Positions 25,978-35,502 are shown, numbered from the stretch's first letter. The stretch: 64,000 nt of DNA from an uncultured Clostridium sp. (GCA_945915475.1 CAMEFI010000001.1:1-64000), one strand, 5' to 3'. Notes: a model not told the origin generated them from the letters alone. A program made the numbers and translations.

Positions 25978-28071
25978 CTATCTTCCTGACTTCTGAATCA
26001 TCTTTTTATAAGAATCACCTTTGCCTCTTGGTACTTTGAACTTGGTCGTCTTAGAAATTCCGGAAAACGCTTTCTTTCCAATCTTTTTGAGTTTCGTACT
26101 TTTAATAACAACTTGTTTTAGTTTCTTATTGCCATAGAAAGCCTGTTTCTCAATAGATGTGACATTTTTTCCAATCTGAACCTTCTTCAGATTCTTACAG
26201 CTCATAAATGCCTGCCGTCCGATCTTTGTTATGGAATTACCTATCGTTACACTCTTCAGATTGGTCATCCCCTTACAAGCACCATCATCAATCCTGGTAA
26301 CTTTATAAGATACCCCATCCACTTTCACATAAGCTGGGATTGTCAACTTTTCTGCCGAGGAATCCTGTACACCGGAAAATGTGATATTCTTACCATCAAG
26401 TACCGTATACTGACATCCCTTAACTGTATATTCTACTCTATTTTTGTTTTCTTGTTGTGTTGTATTCTTTTGCTCAGTTGTCTGTTCTGTTCCTTTCCCA
26501 GTTGCATCCGATTCTGGATTCTCCGGTTCCGGCTGTTTATCTGACTCTGAATCCGGATCCACAGGTTTGGAAGTAGAAGATTCATATGTTGTGTAATGTG
26601 TAAAATGATTCTCTTGTAAATAATTCTCTACGGAACCATCTGCAACAACGAAAAGAAATAGCTTTTTATACTGTAAAAGACCGAGGGAGCTGATATCAGT
26701 CACCTTCTCCGGAATCACAATGGTGACGTCATCCGTATCATTAACAAACATTCCGGTAATCTTCTGTATCCCTTCAGGCAATACAATTTTTTTAAGTTTC
26801 GTACAATTTACAAAAACTTTATTTCCTATCTGTTTAACCGAATCCGGTATGGTAATACTTGCTAAATCTTTACATCCTATAAAACAATAATCATTTAGCT
26901 GTGTTAGATTTGCAGGCATTCGAACCTCTACAAGATCATAACAATAGGCAAACGCTCCAAATCCGATACTCACCACACTATCCGGTATTATAATTTTGCA
27001 CACTTCCGACTTACTAAAACTGGTGCCTGTGCCGCTGGGTGCATAGAAACAATATGGTACAATCTCACAGACTCCCTCCGGTATTACAATCTCTCCCGTC
27101 GTCAATGCTCCATCCAACACAACATTATTGCGGATGACCAGATGATCTTCTCTCTCATTACGCACACTCACCAACCACGGGGTATACCAGAAAGCATATG
27201 CACCAAATGTATGTAAGGAAGTCGGGATACTAATCTCCGCCAATGATGTACATTGCGCAAAAGAATTACGTCCAACAGCCTCCACTCCTTCTTTCATCTC
27301 CACCTTCACTAACTGATTGCAGGCGTAGAAAGCACGCTCGCCAATCTCCTTGACAGAACCGGGAATTGTAACGGACTGCAAACTTGCGCCTTTCGTCGAA
27401 TTATTCTTTGGATCTTCATCTTCTACAAGAATACTGTCCGGACCATAGAAGGAACCTCCCACAATTGCGGTTACTGTATCCGGAACGACAACTTCTCCCG
27501 TTGCCATTCTTCCATCAATTAGTATGTTATTACATATGACCAGATGATCCTCACTGTTCTCTCTAGCATTATTTAACCACGGGGTATACCAAAAGGCAGC
27601 CGGGCCAATCTCTTCTACAGCCGCCGGAATATCCACCTGCTCTAACTCAATACAGGAAGTGAAGGCATCAAACTCAATCCTTTGCAGCGTATCCGGAAAC
27701 GTTACGTTCTCCAACGAAGTACATGCCCAGAAGCATCCGCATCCAATATATTGGATGCCCTCCTCAAAGGTAACGAAAGTGATACTTTCATTGCCCTTAA
27801 ACACCTCCGCACCAATTCCCAGAACCTTATAATCCTCTATATGACTCGGCACGACAACGCCACCACTACTAACCGCCTTATCATATGCAGCTACAATCTC
27901 CACCGTTTTATCCTGTTCATCTAAAATGATATAATCCCATTTCTCATCCTCACTCCTGTAGGTCTTTGTATCCTCTGCCTTAACCGATATTGCACTCCCA
28001 CATACACATAGCCACAGAAATATTACTCTCCATACATACTTCATGCTTGTCTTTCTTCCTCTTCCCTGCAT
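25978..28071 (-). CDS. Secreted BspA-type leucine-rich-repeat protein (697 aa)
   Basis: Paralogue of the gene just upstream (28120-30234). The N-terminus MQGRGRKTSMKYVWRVIFLWLC contains a signal peptide (hydrophobic core about 13-28, cleavage near VKAED). LRR_5 repeats fill about residues 60-500, including two copies of a unit containing FWYTPWL and DHLVIxNNxLxDG. A Pro/Glu/Ser/Thr-rich linker (about 510-550) and a terminal repeat domain (about 555-697) with basic residues follow. AAGGAG lies 10 nt ahead of the ATG at 28071, supporting this start over the internal MKYVW. It begins 48 bp after its paralogue's stop, so they are probably co-transcribed. Confidence 0.9.
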   Translation of the reverse strand: MQGRGRKTSMKYVWRVIFLWLCVCGSAISVKAEDTKTYRSEDEKWDYIILDEQDKTVEIVAAYDKAVSSGGVVVPSHIEDYKVLGIGAEVFKGNESITFVTFEEGIQYIGCGCFWACTSLENVTFPDTLQRIEFDAFTSCIELEQVDIPAAVEEIGPAAFWYTPWLNNARENSEDHLVICNNILIDGRMATGEVVVPDTVTAIVGGSFYGPDSILVEDEDPKNNSTKGASLQSVTIPGSVKEIGERAFYACNQLVKVEMKEGVEAVGRNSFAQCTSLAEISIPTSLHTFGAYAFWYTPWLVSVRNEREDHLVIRNNVVLDGALTTGEIVIPEGVCEIVPYCFYAPSGTGTSFSKSEVCKIIIPDSVVSIGFGAFAYCYDLVEVRMPANLTQLNDYCFIGCKDLASITIPDSVKQIGNKVFVNCTKLKKIVLPEGIQKITGMFVNDTDDVTIVIPEKVTDISSLGLLQYKKLFLFVVADGSVENYLQENHFTHYTTYESSTSKPVDPDSESDKQPEPENPESDATGKGTEQTTEQKNTTQQENKNRVEYTVKGCQYTVLDGKNITFSGVQDSSAEKLTIPAYVKVDGVSYKVTRIDDGACKGMTNLKSVTIGNSITKIGRQAFMSCKNLKKVQIGKNVTSIEKQAFYGNKKLKQVVIKSTKLKKIGKKAFSGISKTTKFKVPRGKGDSYKKMIQKSGR

Positions 28072-28119
28072 TGTAATAACTCTCCTTTTCTATTCTCCAT
28101 ATTTTTTCATTTCCATATT

Positions 28120-30234
28120 CTATTTTCTTGACCCTTTGATCATCCTTTTATAAGCATTACCTTTTCCGATTGGTACTTTGAATCTCGCTGTCTTAGAAAT
28201 ATTAGAAAATGCTTTCTTCCCAATCTTTTTGAGTTTCGTACTTATAATCACAACTTCTTTTAGTTTCTTGTCACCATAGAAAGCCTGTTTTTCAATAGAA
28301 GTAACCCTTCTTCCAATCTGAACCTTCTTCAGATTCTTACAGTTCATAAATGCCTGCCGTCCAATCTTAGTGACAAAACCACCGATGAAAACACTCTTCA
28401 GGCGGGTCATCCCCTTACAGGCACCATCTTTAATCCGGGTAACTTTATAAGATACTCCGTCCACTTTCACATAAGACGGGATTGTTAACTTTGCTGCCGA
28501 GGAATCCTCCACACCGGAAAATGTGACATTTTTACCTTCCAGTACTTTATAGCGACATCCCTTAACCGTATATTCTGCACCAATTTTGTTTTCTTGCTGT
28601 GCCATATTCATTTGCTCCGTTGTTTGTTCTGATACTTTTGTTTCCGGTTGCTCATCCGCTTCCGGATTCCCTGGTGCCGGCTGGTTATTTGCATCGGAAT
28701 CCGGATCCACCGGTTTGGAAGCAGAAGAAGCATATGTGGTATAATGTGTAAATTGATTCTCTTTTAAGTAATTATCTACAGAACCATCTGCCACAACACA
28801 AAGATTAACATTCTTGAATCGCAGCAGATTCAAAGAACCGATATCCGTCATCTTCTCCGGAATGACAAGGGTAAGAGTTTCCACATCATCAATTGCCGTC
28901 CCATCCATCTCCTGTATACTCTCTGGCAGCACAATCTTCATAAGTGCTGTACAATTTCCAAATGTACCTTTTTGAATCAGCTTGACAGAATCCGGTATTG
29001 AGATATCCGTTAATGAAGTACATCCATTGAAACAATTATGTCCTAGATCTGTCAACATCCTTGGCAATCTGACCTGCTTAAGGTTCAGACAGCCTGTAAA
29101 GGCACGAAATCCAATTTTAGTTACACTGTCCGGAATTGTAATACTAGTCATACTCGAACTGGTAAGCATACCGGAAGTATCATCATAGCAATTCGGTGCA
29201 TAGAAGCAACATGGTAAAATTTCACAAATCTCATCCGGTAACACAAGATCTCCCGTTGCAAATAATCCATCCATTAATATATTGTTACGAATGACCAGGT
29301 GATCTTCTCTCTCATTTCGTGCACTGTCTAACCACGGTGTATACCAGAATACACCACCAGCAAAATCCGTCAATGTAGAAGGTATCCTTACATCAGATAA
29401 GGACGTACAGTGTGAAAATGCCTCCCGTCCAAGCGTTGTTATGCCTTCCGCCATCTCAAGCCGAATTAATTTATTACAATAATAAAACGCAAACTGTTCA
29501 ATCCTCTTCACGGAAGACGGAATGGTTATAGATTGCACGTCACCGCCTTTTATCGACCCGGAATTGGTACTCTCTTTAAGGATACTGTCCGGTCCGTAGA
29601 AAGAATACCCCGAAATATATGTTACATCATCCGGCACCACAACATCTCCAGTTGCCATTCTGCCATCAATCAATATATGATTGCGGATGACCAGATGATC
29701 CTCTCGTTCTTCCCGTGCATTATTCAACCATGGTGTATACCAGAAGGCTCCCCGTTCAATCTTCGTTACGGTATCCGGAATCTCAATCTCAGATAAACTA
29801 TTACAAGAATTGAATGCATTATCCCCAATCTCCTGTAATTTATTCGGTAACTTTAGCTCTGTGAGATTACTACACCCCCGAAAGCAAAAGCTGCCAATAT
29901 ACCGGATACGGTTCTCAATGACCACCGAAGTAATATTTTTATTCTCCCGGAAGACATTCTTACCGATTCCCTCCACATTGTAACTCTGACCTTCCTTCAT
30001 TATTGTCTCGGGTACATGAACCGCACCCCTATCCACCGCTGCCGCATATGCCGCTATTATCTCTACTGCCTTATTCTGCTCATCTAAAATGGCATATTTC
30101 CATTTACCATCCTCACTCCTGTATGTCTGCACATCCTCCGCCTTAACCGACATCACATTTCCATATACACACAAGCAAAGAAATAATAATCCCCATACAG
30201 ACTTCATACTTTTTCCTCGTCTTCTACCCTGCAT
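28120..30234 (-). CDS. Secreted BspA-type leucine-rich-repeat protein, tandem paralogue (704 aa)
   Basis: Same layout as the downstream gene: signal peptide within MQGRRRGKSMKSVWGLLFLC, LRR_5 repeats with FWYTPWLNNAREEREDHLVI and similar units, a DPDSDANNQPAPGNPEAD-type linker, and a basic C-terminal repeat block ending KGNAYKRMIKGSRK. The two proteins are similar along their whole length, indicating tandem duplication. AAGGAG lies 11 nt ahead of the ATG. No LPXTG or transmembrane anchor is seen, so the C-terminal basic block may keep the protein at the wall; this is inference. Confidence 0.9.
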   Translation of the reverse strand: MQGRRRGKSMKSVWGLLFLCLCVYGNVMSVKAEDVQTYRSEDGKWKYAILDEQNKAVEIIAAYAAAVDRGAVHVPETIMKEGQSYNVEGIGKNVFRENKNITSVVIENRIRYIGSFCFRGCSNLTELKLPNKLQEIGDNAFNSCNSLSEIEIPDTVTKIERGAFWYTPWLNNAREEREDHLVIRNHILIDGRMATGDVVVPDDVTYISGYSFYGPDSILKESTNSGSIKGGDVQSITIPSSVKRIEQFAFYYCNKLIRLEMAEGITTLGREAFSHCTSLSDVRIPSTLTDFAGGVFWYTPWLDSARNEREDHLVIRNNILMDGLFATGDLVLPDEICEILPCCFYAPNCYDDTSGMLTSSSMTSITIPDSVTKIGFRAFTGCLNLKQVRLPRMLTDLGHNCFNGCTSLTDISIPDSVKLIQKGTFGNCTALMKIVLPESIQEMDGTAIDDVETLTLVIPEKMTDIGSLNLLRFKNVNLCVVADGSVDNYLKENQFTHYTTYASSASKPVDPDSDANNQPAPGNPEADEQPETKVSEQTTEQMNMAQQENKIGAEYTVKGCRYKVLEGKNVTFSGVEDSSAAKLTIPSYVKVDGVSYKVTRIKDGACKGMTRLKSVFIGGFVTKIGRQAFMNCKNLKKVQIGRRVTSIEKQAFYGDKKLKEVVIISTKLKKIGKKAFSNISKTARFKVPIGKGNAYKRMIKGSRK

Positions 30235-30326
30235 CCCAGTAATTCTCCTTAAGTATTTGCATATTTTATTCTTTCATTTATTATAAAGACTTTCATATTA
30301 TATATAATTTCTTTTTGTAGAAAAAG

Positions 30327-30600
30327 TCAAGAAAAAACGCAGACCAGTCTTTCCTCTTTCATATCGTGGTAAATCACACAGCCGTCATCTTTCACTGAAT
30401 AAACTCCAATGATATCTTTCAAGTCCTCTCCCTTCGGATAAAATCCGTCAGCTTATTTTCCATATTTTGGAGCAGTTCCGGCTGGAATGCCACAGTCTTT
30501 TCATTATCGAACACCGCACCATATAATATGCCTGCCTCCACCAGATCCTGAAATATATGGCTGCCATAGAATCACCCTTCGTCCATTACTTTTCCTATCA
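30327..30600 (-). pseudogene. Broken gene of unknown family
   Basis: Two overlapping frames together give a protein-like sequence: HIFQDLVEAGILYGAVFDNE continuing to ELLQNMENKLTDF in one frame, then (shifted near 30440) GEDLKDIIGVYSVKDDGC to MKEERLVCVFS and a stop at 30327. An in-frame stop also interrupts the start side near 30580. The family is not recognised. The remainder of the 30235-30845 gap is AT-rich and holds only the terminator listed next. Confidence 0.5.
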
Positions 30601-30744
30601 ACTTCGTCCAGTCTTATGTCTTTCTAAAATATTACAAGATTATCCTCAAACAGGTGAATCTTTCTATGTATATGTTTTATTTTAGCATAAGTCGAGTTGA
30701 AAGCCTATATTTTTATTATAAACAGATAAACACTTTTCCCTAAA

Positions 30745-30792
30745 CAAAAAAGCAGATTCTATACCAAAGATCATTTGGCACATAACCTGCTT
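30745..30792 (-). terminator. Terminator of the spoIIA operon
   Basis: On the minus strand AAGCAG...CCAAA (30792 down) pairs with TTTGG...CTGCTT, with small internal mismatches, and is followed by TTTTTTGTTT. It lies about 55 bp after the sigF stop. Confidence 0.65.
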
Positions 30793-30845
30793 CTTGCAAA
30801 CTGATTTTTGTAAAATATCAGCAGTCACATTCCGGCATTAATATT

Positions 30846-31574
30846 CTATATGCCGCATCTGTAATATTCGTCCCGCATTTTCAGCAATATTTTCTTTTCC
30901 AGTCTGCTTACCTGTACTTGGGAGATTCCTATTTCTCTTGCAATCTCCGTCTGGGTTTTATTCTCATAATATCGCATCTGAATAATTTTTCGTTCCACCT
31001 CCTCTAATCCTGACACCAATTCCTCTAGCACTATATGGTTTAATAATTCTTCACTCTCATCTTCCTGATCTGCCAGCTTATCAATCAGATAAACGGAGTT
31101 CCCATCATTTTGATAAACGGTCTTATGAATGGATTCAACTTCCACATTTGCCTCTAAAGATGCTACAATTTCTTCTTCATCAATTTCTAATAATTTAGAA
31201 AGTTCCTCCAGCTTTGGCTCTACTCCCGTCTGATTCATAATCTCCTCTCTTGCACGTTTCACTTTATAGGCTGTCTCCTTTAATGTACGGCTTACCTTAA
31301 TCATTCCATCATCCCGAAGGAACCTCTTAATCTCTCCGCTAATCATCGGAACTGCATAGGTAGAGAATTTTACATCAAAGGATAAGTCAAACTTATCAAT
31401 ACACTTCATTAATCCTATGCATCCAATCTGGTACAGATCCTCCAACTCATGCCCTCGTCTCATAAACCGCCTTGCTACCGCCCATACTAATCCAAGATTC
31501 TCCGTGATAAGCTGTTCTTTTGCGTCCTGGTCTCCATCTTTTGCAAGTTTTAGCAACTCCAAAGTTCTGTCCAT
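30846..31574 (-). CDS. sigF: RNA polymerase sporulation sigma factor SigF (242 aa)
   Basis: Forespore-specific sigma-70 factor. Region 2 is seen in GHELEDLYQIGCIGLMKCIDKFD and FSTYAVPMISGEIKRFLRDD, region 3 in VSRTLKETAYKVKRAREE, and region 4 in VERKIIQMRYYENKTQTEIAREIGISQVQVSRLEKKIL. Length and the first position after spoIIAB match SigF rather than SigG. It is held inactive by SpoIIAB until the anti-anti-sigma factor acts. The start is 10 bp after the spoIIAB stop. Its presence marks a spore-forming lineage. Confidence 0.95.
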   Translation of the reverse strand: MDRTLELLKLAKDGDQDAKEQLITENLGLVWAVARRFMRRGHELEDLYQIGCIGLMKCIDKFDLSFDVKFSTYAVPMISGEIKRFLRDDGMIKVSRTLKETAYKVKRAREEIMNQTGVEPKLEELSKLLEIDEEEIVASLEANVEVESIHKTVYQNDGNSVYLIDKLADQEDESEELLNHIVLEELVSGLEEVERKIIQMRYYENKTQTEIAREIGISQVQVSRLEKKILLKMRDEYYRCGI

Positions 31575-31584
31575 GACGCCTCCA

Positions 31585-32049
31585 CTATTTTACATATTCT
31601 TTCTGATACTCCTCTGTCTTATCCTGCCGGATTACCTTACGCATTGTTACTGTGGTGCCTTTTCCAACTGTGGATTCAACAAATAATTCATCCATGAATG
31701 CCTCCATAAAAGCGAAGCCCATTCCGGAGCGTTCCAATTCCGGTTTGGAAGTATACATTGGCTCCATTGCTTTTTCGATATTATCAATTCCCAATCCATA
31801 ATCTGTCACAATCACGGTAACGGTATCCTCCACGATATGTGTTTCAATCCGTATACGTCCATCTCCATTTTCATATGCATGAATAATGGAATTGGTCACT
31901 GCCTCCGACACCGCAGTCTTAATATCCGCAATCTCTTCTAACGTTGGATTCAATCTTGCAACAAACGCAGCTACCACCACTCTTGCAAAACTTTCATTCT
32001 TTGATACGCTGTCAAACTCTACTACCATCTGATTATTAAAATGTTCCAT
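31585..32049 (-). CDS. spoIIAB: Anti-sigma F factor / serine kinase SpoIIAB (154 aa)
   Basis: GHKL-fold kinase that binds SigF and phosphorylates SpoIIAA. Motifs are N box SEAVTNSIIHAYENGDG, G1 box VTDYGLGIDNIEKAMEPMYT and G2 ERSGMGFAFMEAFMDEL. Length is typical (about 145-155). It sits between spoIIAA (38-bp gap) and sigF (10-bp gap) in the conserved order. Confidence 0.95.
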   Translation of the reverse strand: MEHFNNQMVVEFDSVSKNESFARVVVAAFVARLNPTLEEIADIKTAVSEAVTNSIIHAYENGDGRIRIETHIVEDTVTVIVTDYGLGIDNIEKAMEPMYTSKPELERSGMGFAFMEAFMDELFVESTVGKGTTVTMRKVIRQDKTEEYQKEYVK

Positions 32050-32087
32050 ATCCTTGTCCCCTTTTTCTATTTTAACTATAGTTAATT

Positions 32088-32465
32088 TTACTGATATAAC
32101 ACACTCTCTGCATACTTTTGTTCTATATCCTCTAAGGCCTCTTGTACATCTCTCCTTTGTTTTGCCACACGGTACAGACCTGATATTTCCATAATTCTTG
32201 CAATCTTATCATGTACCCCTACAATATAGACATCCCCTTTTAAATAACGTACTTCTCTATACCGTCCCATAACAAGACCAATTCCTGAACTATCCATGAA
32301 ACCGGTATGTTGATAATCAAACACCACGTCCCGTATTCTCTTGCATATAAATAAATCATCCGTACATCTTCTGATCTCACCTACCGCATGATGATCCAGT
32401 TCCTCTGGCAACTGTACAATCAGGGTTTCCCCTACAACCCTATACAACTTTTTCCCATCTTCCAT
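32088..32465 (-). CDS. spoIIAA: Anti-sigma F factor antagonist SpoIIAA (125 aa)
   Basis: STAS-domain anti-anti-sigma factor; the phosphorylated serine lies in FMDSSGIGLVMGRYRE. When dephosphorylated by SpoIIE it frees SigF from SpoIIAB. The frame is open to a TTG at 32489, but the ATG at 32465 (MEDGKKLYRVVG) is better placed after AAAGGAAG. The protein is slightly longer than the B. subtilis form at its N-terminus. No clear SigH promoter was identified upstream. Confidence 0.93.
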   Translation of the reverse strand: MEDGKKLYRVVGETLIVQLPEELDHHAVGEIRRCTDDLFICKRIRDVVFDYQHTGFMDSSGIGLVMGRYREVRYLKGDVYIVGVHDKIARIMEISGLYRVAKQRRDVQEALEDIEQKYAESVLYQ

Positions 32466-32530
32466 TTTTCTCTTCCTTTCTACACTCAATATTATCCGTA
32501 TAAATTATGTCGACGGAATTATCTATACGC

Positions 32531-32562
32531 AAAAAGCAACCTGTTTATAAAACAGATTGCTT
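32531..32562 (-). terminator. Terminator between the TPR gene and spoIIAA
   Basis: AAGCAA-C-CTGTTT (32534-32546) pairs with AAACAG-A-TTGCTT (32550-32562), with one mismatch and a 3-nt loop. On the minus strand TTTTTG follows. It ends the folC-TPR transcript. Confidence 0.7.
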
Positions 32563-32606
32563 TTCTTACGTAGGTTATATTAATTTTATCCGCAGTTAAT
32601 TTTTAT

Positions 32607-33920
32607 CTATTCCGCAAGGTAATCTTTTATCTCTTCGAGATGATCACTTTCCGGATAGTTATCCTTGAGACTGATAAATGCTGACTTTGCATTCTCTTCA
32701 TCCTGATTACCAAGATATGCTTTTCCCAAATAGTAATAAGCATCCTCCCCTTCCTGAATCTGAAGAGCTACATTACAAAGACTGATTGCCTTCTGGTAAT
32801 CGTTTTCACTGATTGCTTTGGATGCTTCCGAACATAACGTCTCATATGTTGTGTTCGGAATATTGTTCCTAATAATCTGGAAAGCTTCCTTGGAATCTTT
32901 CTGTTGTTCCTTTTCCTTCTCTTTCTCCTGATCCTTTGCTTCTAATTGTTTGTTCAAATCATCTATCTGTCCTTCAAGATCCGATATTGTGACATTCTTC
33001 TTAGATACTTCTTCACTATAAGAAATCTCCAATTGGCGATTCTTCTGATTTGCATTATTCAGTTTCGTTGGTAACACCAGCAACCAGAATGTCAGAACAC
33101 CAAGAACAAGTCCCACTGCAACATATATCAGATTGAACTTATTGTGGTTAATCTCTTTATAGGAACCCACTGTCAAATCGGGATTATCAATATTCTCCAA
33201 GCCTTTCTCAACAAATGTCTCCAAATCCGACTTATATTGATCCTCATCGGAATAAGCAGAATCTACATCAATCCGGTGACTACTCTCTTTCATCCCAATA
33301 ATGTCCTTAGGGGCAACTCCCATCTCTGCTAAATATTTGACCGCCAGCGTGTTATTCTTGTCAATTCGAAGTACACGCTTCAATGCTTTCTTTGCCTTGT
33401 CCGGATTCCCATTATCCAAATACAACAAAGCAAGTAGTAAATATCCCTTCACAAAATGCGGATAATTTGATAAAATCCTCTTCAACTGGATAAATGCCAG
33501 ATCCTTTGTTCCCTGTTTTGCATGGGATAATGCCTGATTAAATTGTTTGGCTAACTGATTCGCCTCTTCTAACTTTAACGGATCCGACTGCACTTCCTTA
33601 ATATAACGCTGCGCCATATTATTCTCGGGAAGGTAGTTGCTACTCATAACCCACTGTGTTAGTCCCAACACCGTCTCACCCATCTCGTAATAGATGAGTC
33701 CTAATAAATTTCGGGCATTGATATTCTGCTTATTGTACTTCAACGCCAAGTTCAATGCATCAATTGCACCGGTAAGATCTCTGACACTTGCTCTGTCTAA
33801 TCCCAAATTATAGTAATAGTTTGATGTATTATAGGCCTTTGCCAACAGCTTATAGTTCATGCCGCATTGGCTGCAGTGTCCGTTCTCTAATACAGGTGCT
33901 CCACAATTCAAACACTCCAT
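32607..33920 (-). CDS. Zinc-ribbon / TPR membrane protein (437 aa)
   Basis: A short N-terminal zinc ribbon (CLNCGAPVLENGHCSQCG, two CxxC pairs) is followed by TPR-like helical repeats (about 30-210), a single transmembrane helix (FNLIYVAVGLVLGVLTFWLLVLP, about 265-288), a coiled coil (about 290-345, rich in Lys/Glu/Gln), and two further TPR units at the C-terminus (YQKAISLCNVALQIQEGEDAYYYLGKAYLGNQDEENA). Cytoplasmic and external parts may recruit partners; the function is not known. The frame is open from a GTG at 33929, but the ATG at 33920 is 8 nt after AGGCGG. It follows the 49-residue gene by 12 bp. Confidence 0.85.
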   Translation of the reverse strand: MECLNCGAPVLENGHCSQCGMNYKLLAKAYNTSNYYYNLGLDRASVRDLTGAIDALNLALKYNKQNINARNLLGLIYYEMGETVLGLTQWVMSSNYLPENNMAQRYIKEVQSDPLKLEEANQLAKQFNQALSHAKQGTKDLAFIQLKRILSNYPHFVKGYLLLALLYLDNGNPDKAKKALKRVLRIDKNNTLAVKYLAEMGVAPKDIIGMKESSHRIDVDSAYSDEDQYKSDLETFVEKGLENIDNPDLTVGSYKEINHNKFNLIYVAVGLVLGVLTFWLLVLPTKLNNANQKNRQLEISYSEEVSKKNVTISDLEGQIDDLNKQLEAKDQEKEKEKEQQKDSKEAFQIIRNNIPNTTYETLCSEASKAISENDYQKAISLCNVALQIQEGEDAYYYLGKAYLGNQDEENAKSAFISLKDNYPESDHLEEIKDYLAE

Positions 33921-33932
33921 ATTATTCACCGC

Positions 33933-34082
33933 CTATTTCTCTTTCTTACCATTAACCTGTTGTAACATTTCCGCTAATACATCTGTAATATCTTTTACGT
34001 CGTTCTTATATATTGCATCCTCTGCCTGAGATACTTCAAGACAAGGCTTAAACTTTCTTACTTCTTCGTCAAAATTAATCAT
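33933..34082 (-). CDS. Small conserved-looking protein between folC and the TPR gene (49 aa)
   Basis: An ATG at 34082, 9 nt after TTAGGAG, opens a 49-codon frame starting MINFDEEVRKFKPCLEVSQA and ending QQVNGKKEK. The ribosome site overlaps the end of folC and the gene ends 12 bp before the TPR gene, so spacing on both sides is that of a real gene. The sequence is acidic and helical with one Cys and no membrane segment. The family is not recognised. Confidence 0.75.
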   Translation of the reverse strand: MINFDEEVRKFKPCLEVSQAEDAIYKNDVKDITDVLAEMLQQVNGKKEK

Positions 34083-34085
34083 AAT

Positions 34086-35426
34086 CTATACTCCTAAACT
34101 GAGCAGATTACCAACCAGATATAGGGAACCTACACAAAATAAATACTGATCCTTAACATGGTTCCTTGCATACAGGAAACCGTCCCTGATATCATCAAAC
34201 GTAGTAATTCTGCTACTCGAAAACTGTCTAAATGTTCTTTCCACTGTTTCAATCTGTGCTGCACGACTTCCCTCATACCGAACAATGATAATCTCATTGA
34301 AAGACACCTTAGAAAGCCTCCGAATCATTGTCTTATAATCTTTATCTTTCGAAACAGCAAATAATAAAATCTTCTGTTCTTGCGGGAACAGCACCTCTAA
34401 CGTATGACAAAATGCATCAATGGCTTCTTCATTATGAGCGCCATCCACATAAATATGCTCTGCAATGCACTGCATTCTGCCCTGCCAGACCATAGATTGT
34501 AATCCGGTCTGAATCTCATCTATATGTTCATCAATCAACTGACAGACTCTATCCCGATTGTCTTCATTCGAAACATTGAAATCCATCATTCCATTCTTCT
34601 GCAATAATAACTGTTCATATGCTCTCACGGCAAGAACCGCATTCTCCACCTGATAGAGAGCTGTCTTACGAATTCTCAACTCACAATATCTATAATAAAC
34701 ACTATCCAAAGAAAAATCAATGGTTTTTTTACCTATTTTTAATATTTTATATTGCGAATTTTCGACAAGCTGTAAAGGGGCCTCTATTTCTCCCGCTCTT
34801 TGAACTATAACTTGCGTTGATTCATCTTTACGATCAAAGAAAAGTGCCGTCACACCTTTTTTCATAATTCCGGCTTTTTCAAATGCAATCTGAGAAAGCG
34901 TATTTCCCAAAAACTGCATATGATCCATACCAACAGATGTAATAATTGTCAAAACCGGATTTACCACATTGGTTGCATCCAGTCTTCCTCCCATTCCCGT
35001 TTCCACGATTGCATAATCCACCTTGTGTTTTGCAAAGTACACAACTCCCATCAGGAAAACAAATTCAAAAAAAGAGGGATGCGGTATCCCCATTTCTTTT
35101 GCTTTGTTTATGGCATTCATCGTTTCATCAAAAACTTCTGTCCACTCATCATCAGTAATCGGCTGTCCGTTGATCTGTAACCTCTCATTGATCCGAATAA
35201 GATGAGGCGAAGTAAAGGTCCCAACCGTATAACCCGCCTGTTGCATAATAGAGGCTAAGAAGGCACAAGTAGAGCCTTTTCCATTCGTTCCCGCAATATG
35301 AATCACTGGATAATCCATCTCCGGATGTCCCATTTGATCTAATATCTGTTTAAGACAATCTGTTCCTAGTTTTTCCGCAAATAAGGGTATGGATAATACA
35401 TACTCTGCACTCTCTTTATAGTTCAT
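34086..35426 (-). CDS. folC: Folylpolyglutamate synthase / dihydrofolate synthase (446 aa)
   Basis: Adds glutamates to folates. The P-loop HIAGTNGKGSTCAFLASIMQ, omega loop region GTFTSPHLIRINERLQING, the Mg-binding VETGMGGRLDATNVV, and the C-terminal domain motif IYVDGAHNEEAIDAF are present. Length is usual. The ORF is followed within 3 bp by the small 49-residue gene, and a hairpin upstream separates it from queF. Confidence 0.95.
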   Translation of the reverse strand: MNYKESAEYVLSIPLFAEKLGTDCLKQILDQMGHPEMDYPVIHIAGTNGKGSTCAFLASIMQQAGYTVGTFTSPHLIRINERLQINGQPITDDEWTEVFDETMNAINKAKEMGIPHPSFFEFVFLMGVVYFAKHKVDYAIVETGMGGRLDATNVVNPVLTIITSVGMDHMQFLGNTLSQIAFEKAGIMKKGVTALFFDRKDESTQVIVQRAGEIEAPLQLVENSQYKILKIGKKTIDFSLDSVYYRYCELRIRKTALYQVENAVLAVRAYEQLLLQKNGMMDFNVSNEDNRDRVCQLIDEHIDEIQTGLQSMVWQGRMQCIAEHIYVDGAHNEEAIDAFCHTLEVLFPQEQKILLFAVSKDKDYKTMIRRLSKVSFNEIIIVRYEGSRAAQIETVERTFRQFSSSRITTFDDIRDGFLYARNHVKDQYLFCVGSLYLVGNLLSLGV

Positions 35427-35447
35427 TCCATTTCACCGTTCCATAAG

Positions 35448-35477
35448 AATTAGCCGCAATATTAACTGCGGCTAATT
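35448..35477 (-). terminator. Hairpin between queF and folC
   Basis: AATTAGCCGCA (35448-35458) pairs perfectly with TGCGGCTAATT (35467-35477), with an 8-nt loop, 25 bp after the queF stop. Only a short T-rich run follows on the minus strand, so the termination call is probable rather than certain. Confidence 0.65.
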
Positions 35478-35502
35478 TTCTCTTTCTTATCTTATTTTCT
35501 TC

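Noticed and set aside
21683-30234. Regularly spaced short repeats that could look like a CRISPR array
   Set aside because: Repeats are degenerate 69-nt units in frame with LRR proteins; there are no spacers of constant length and no cas genes.
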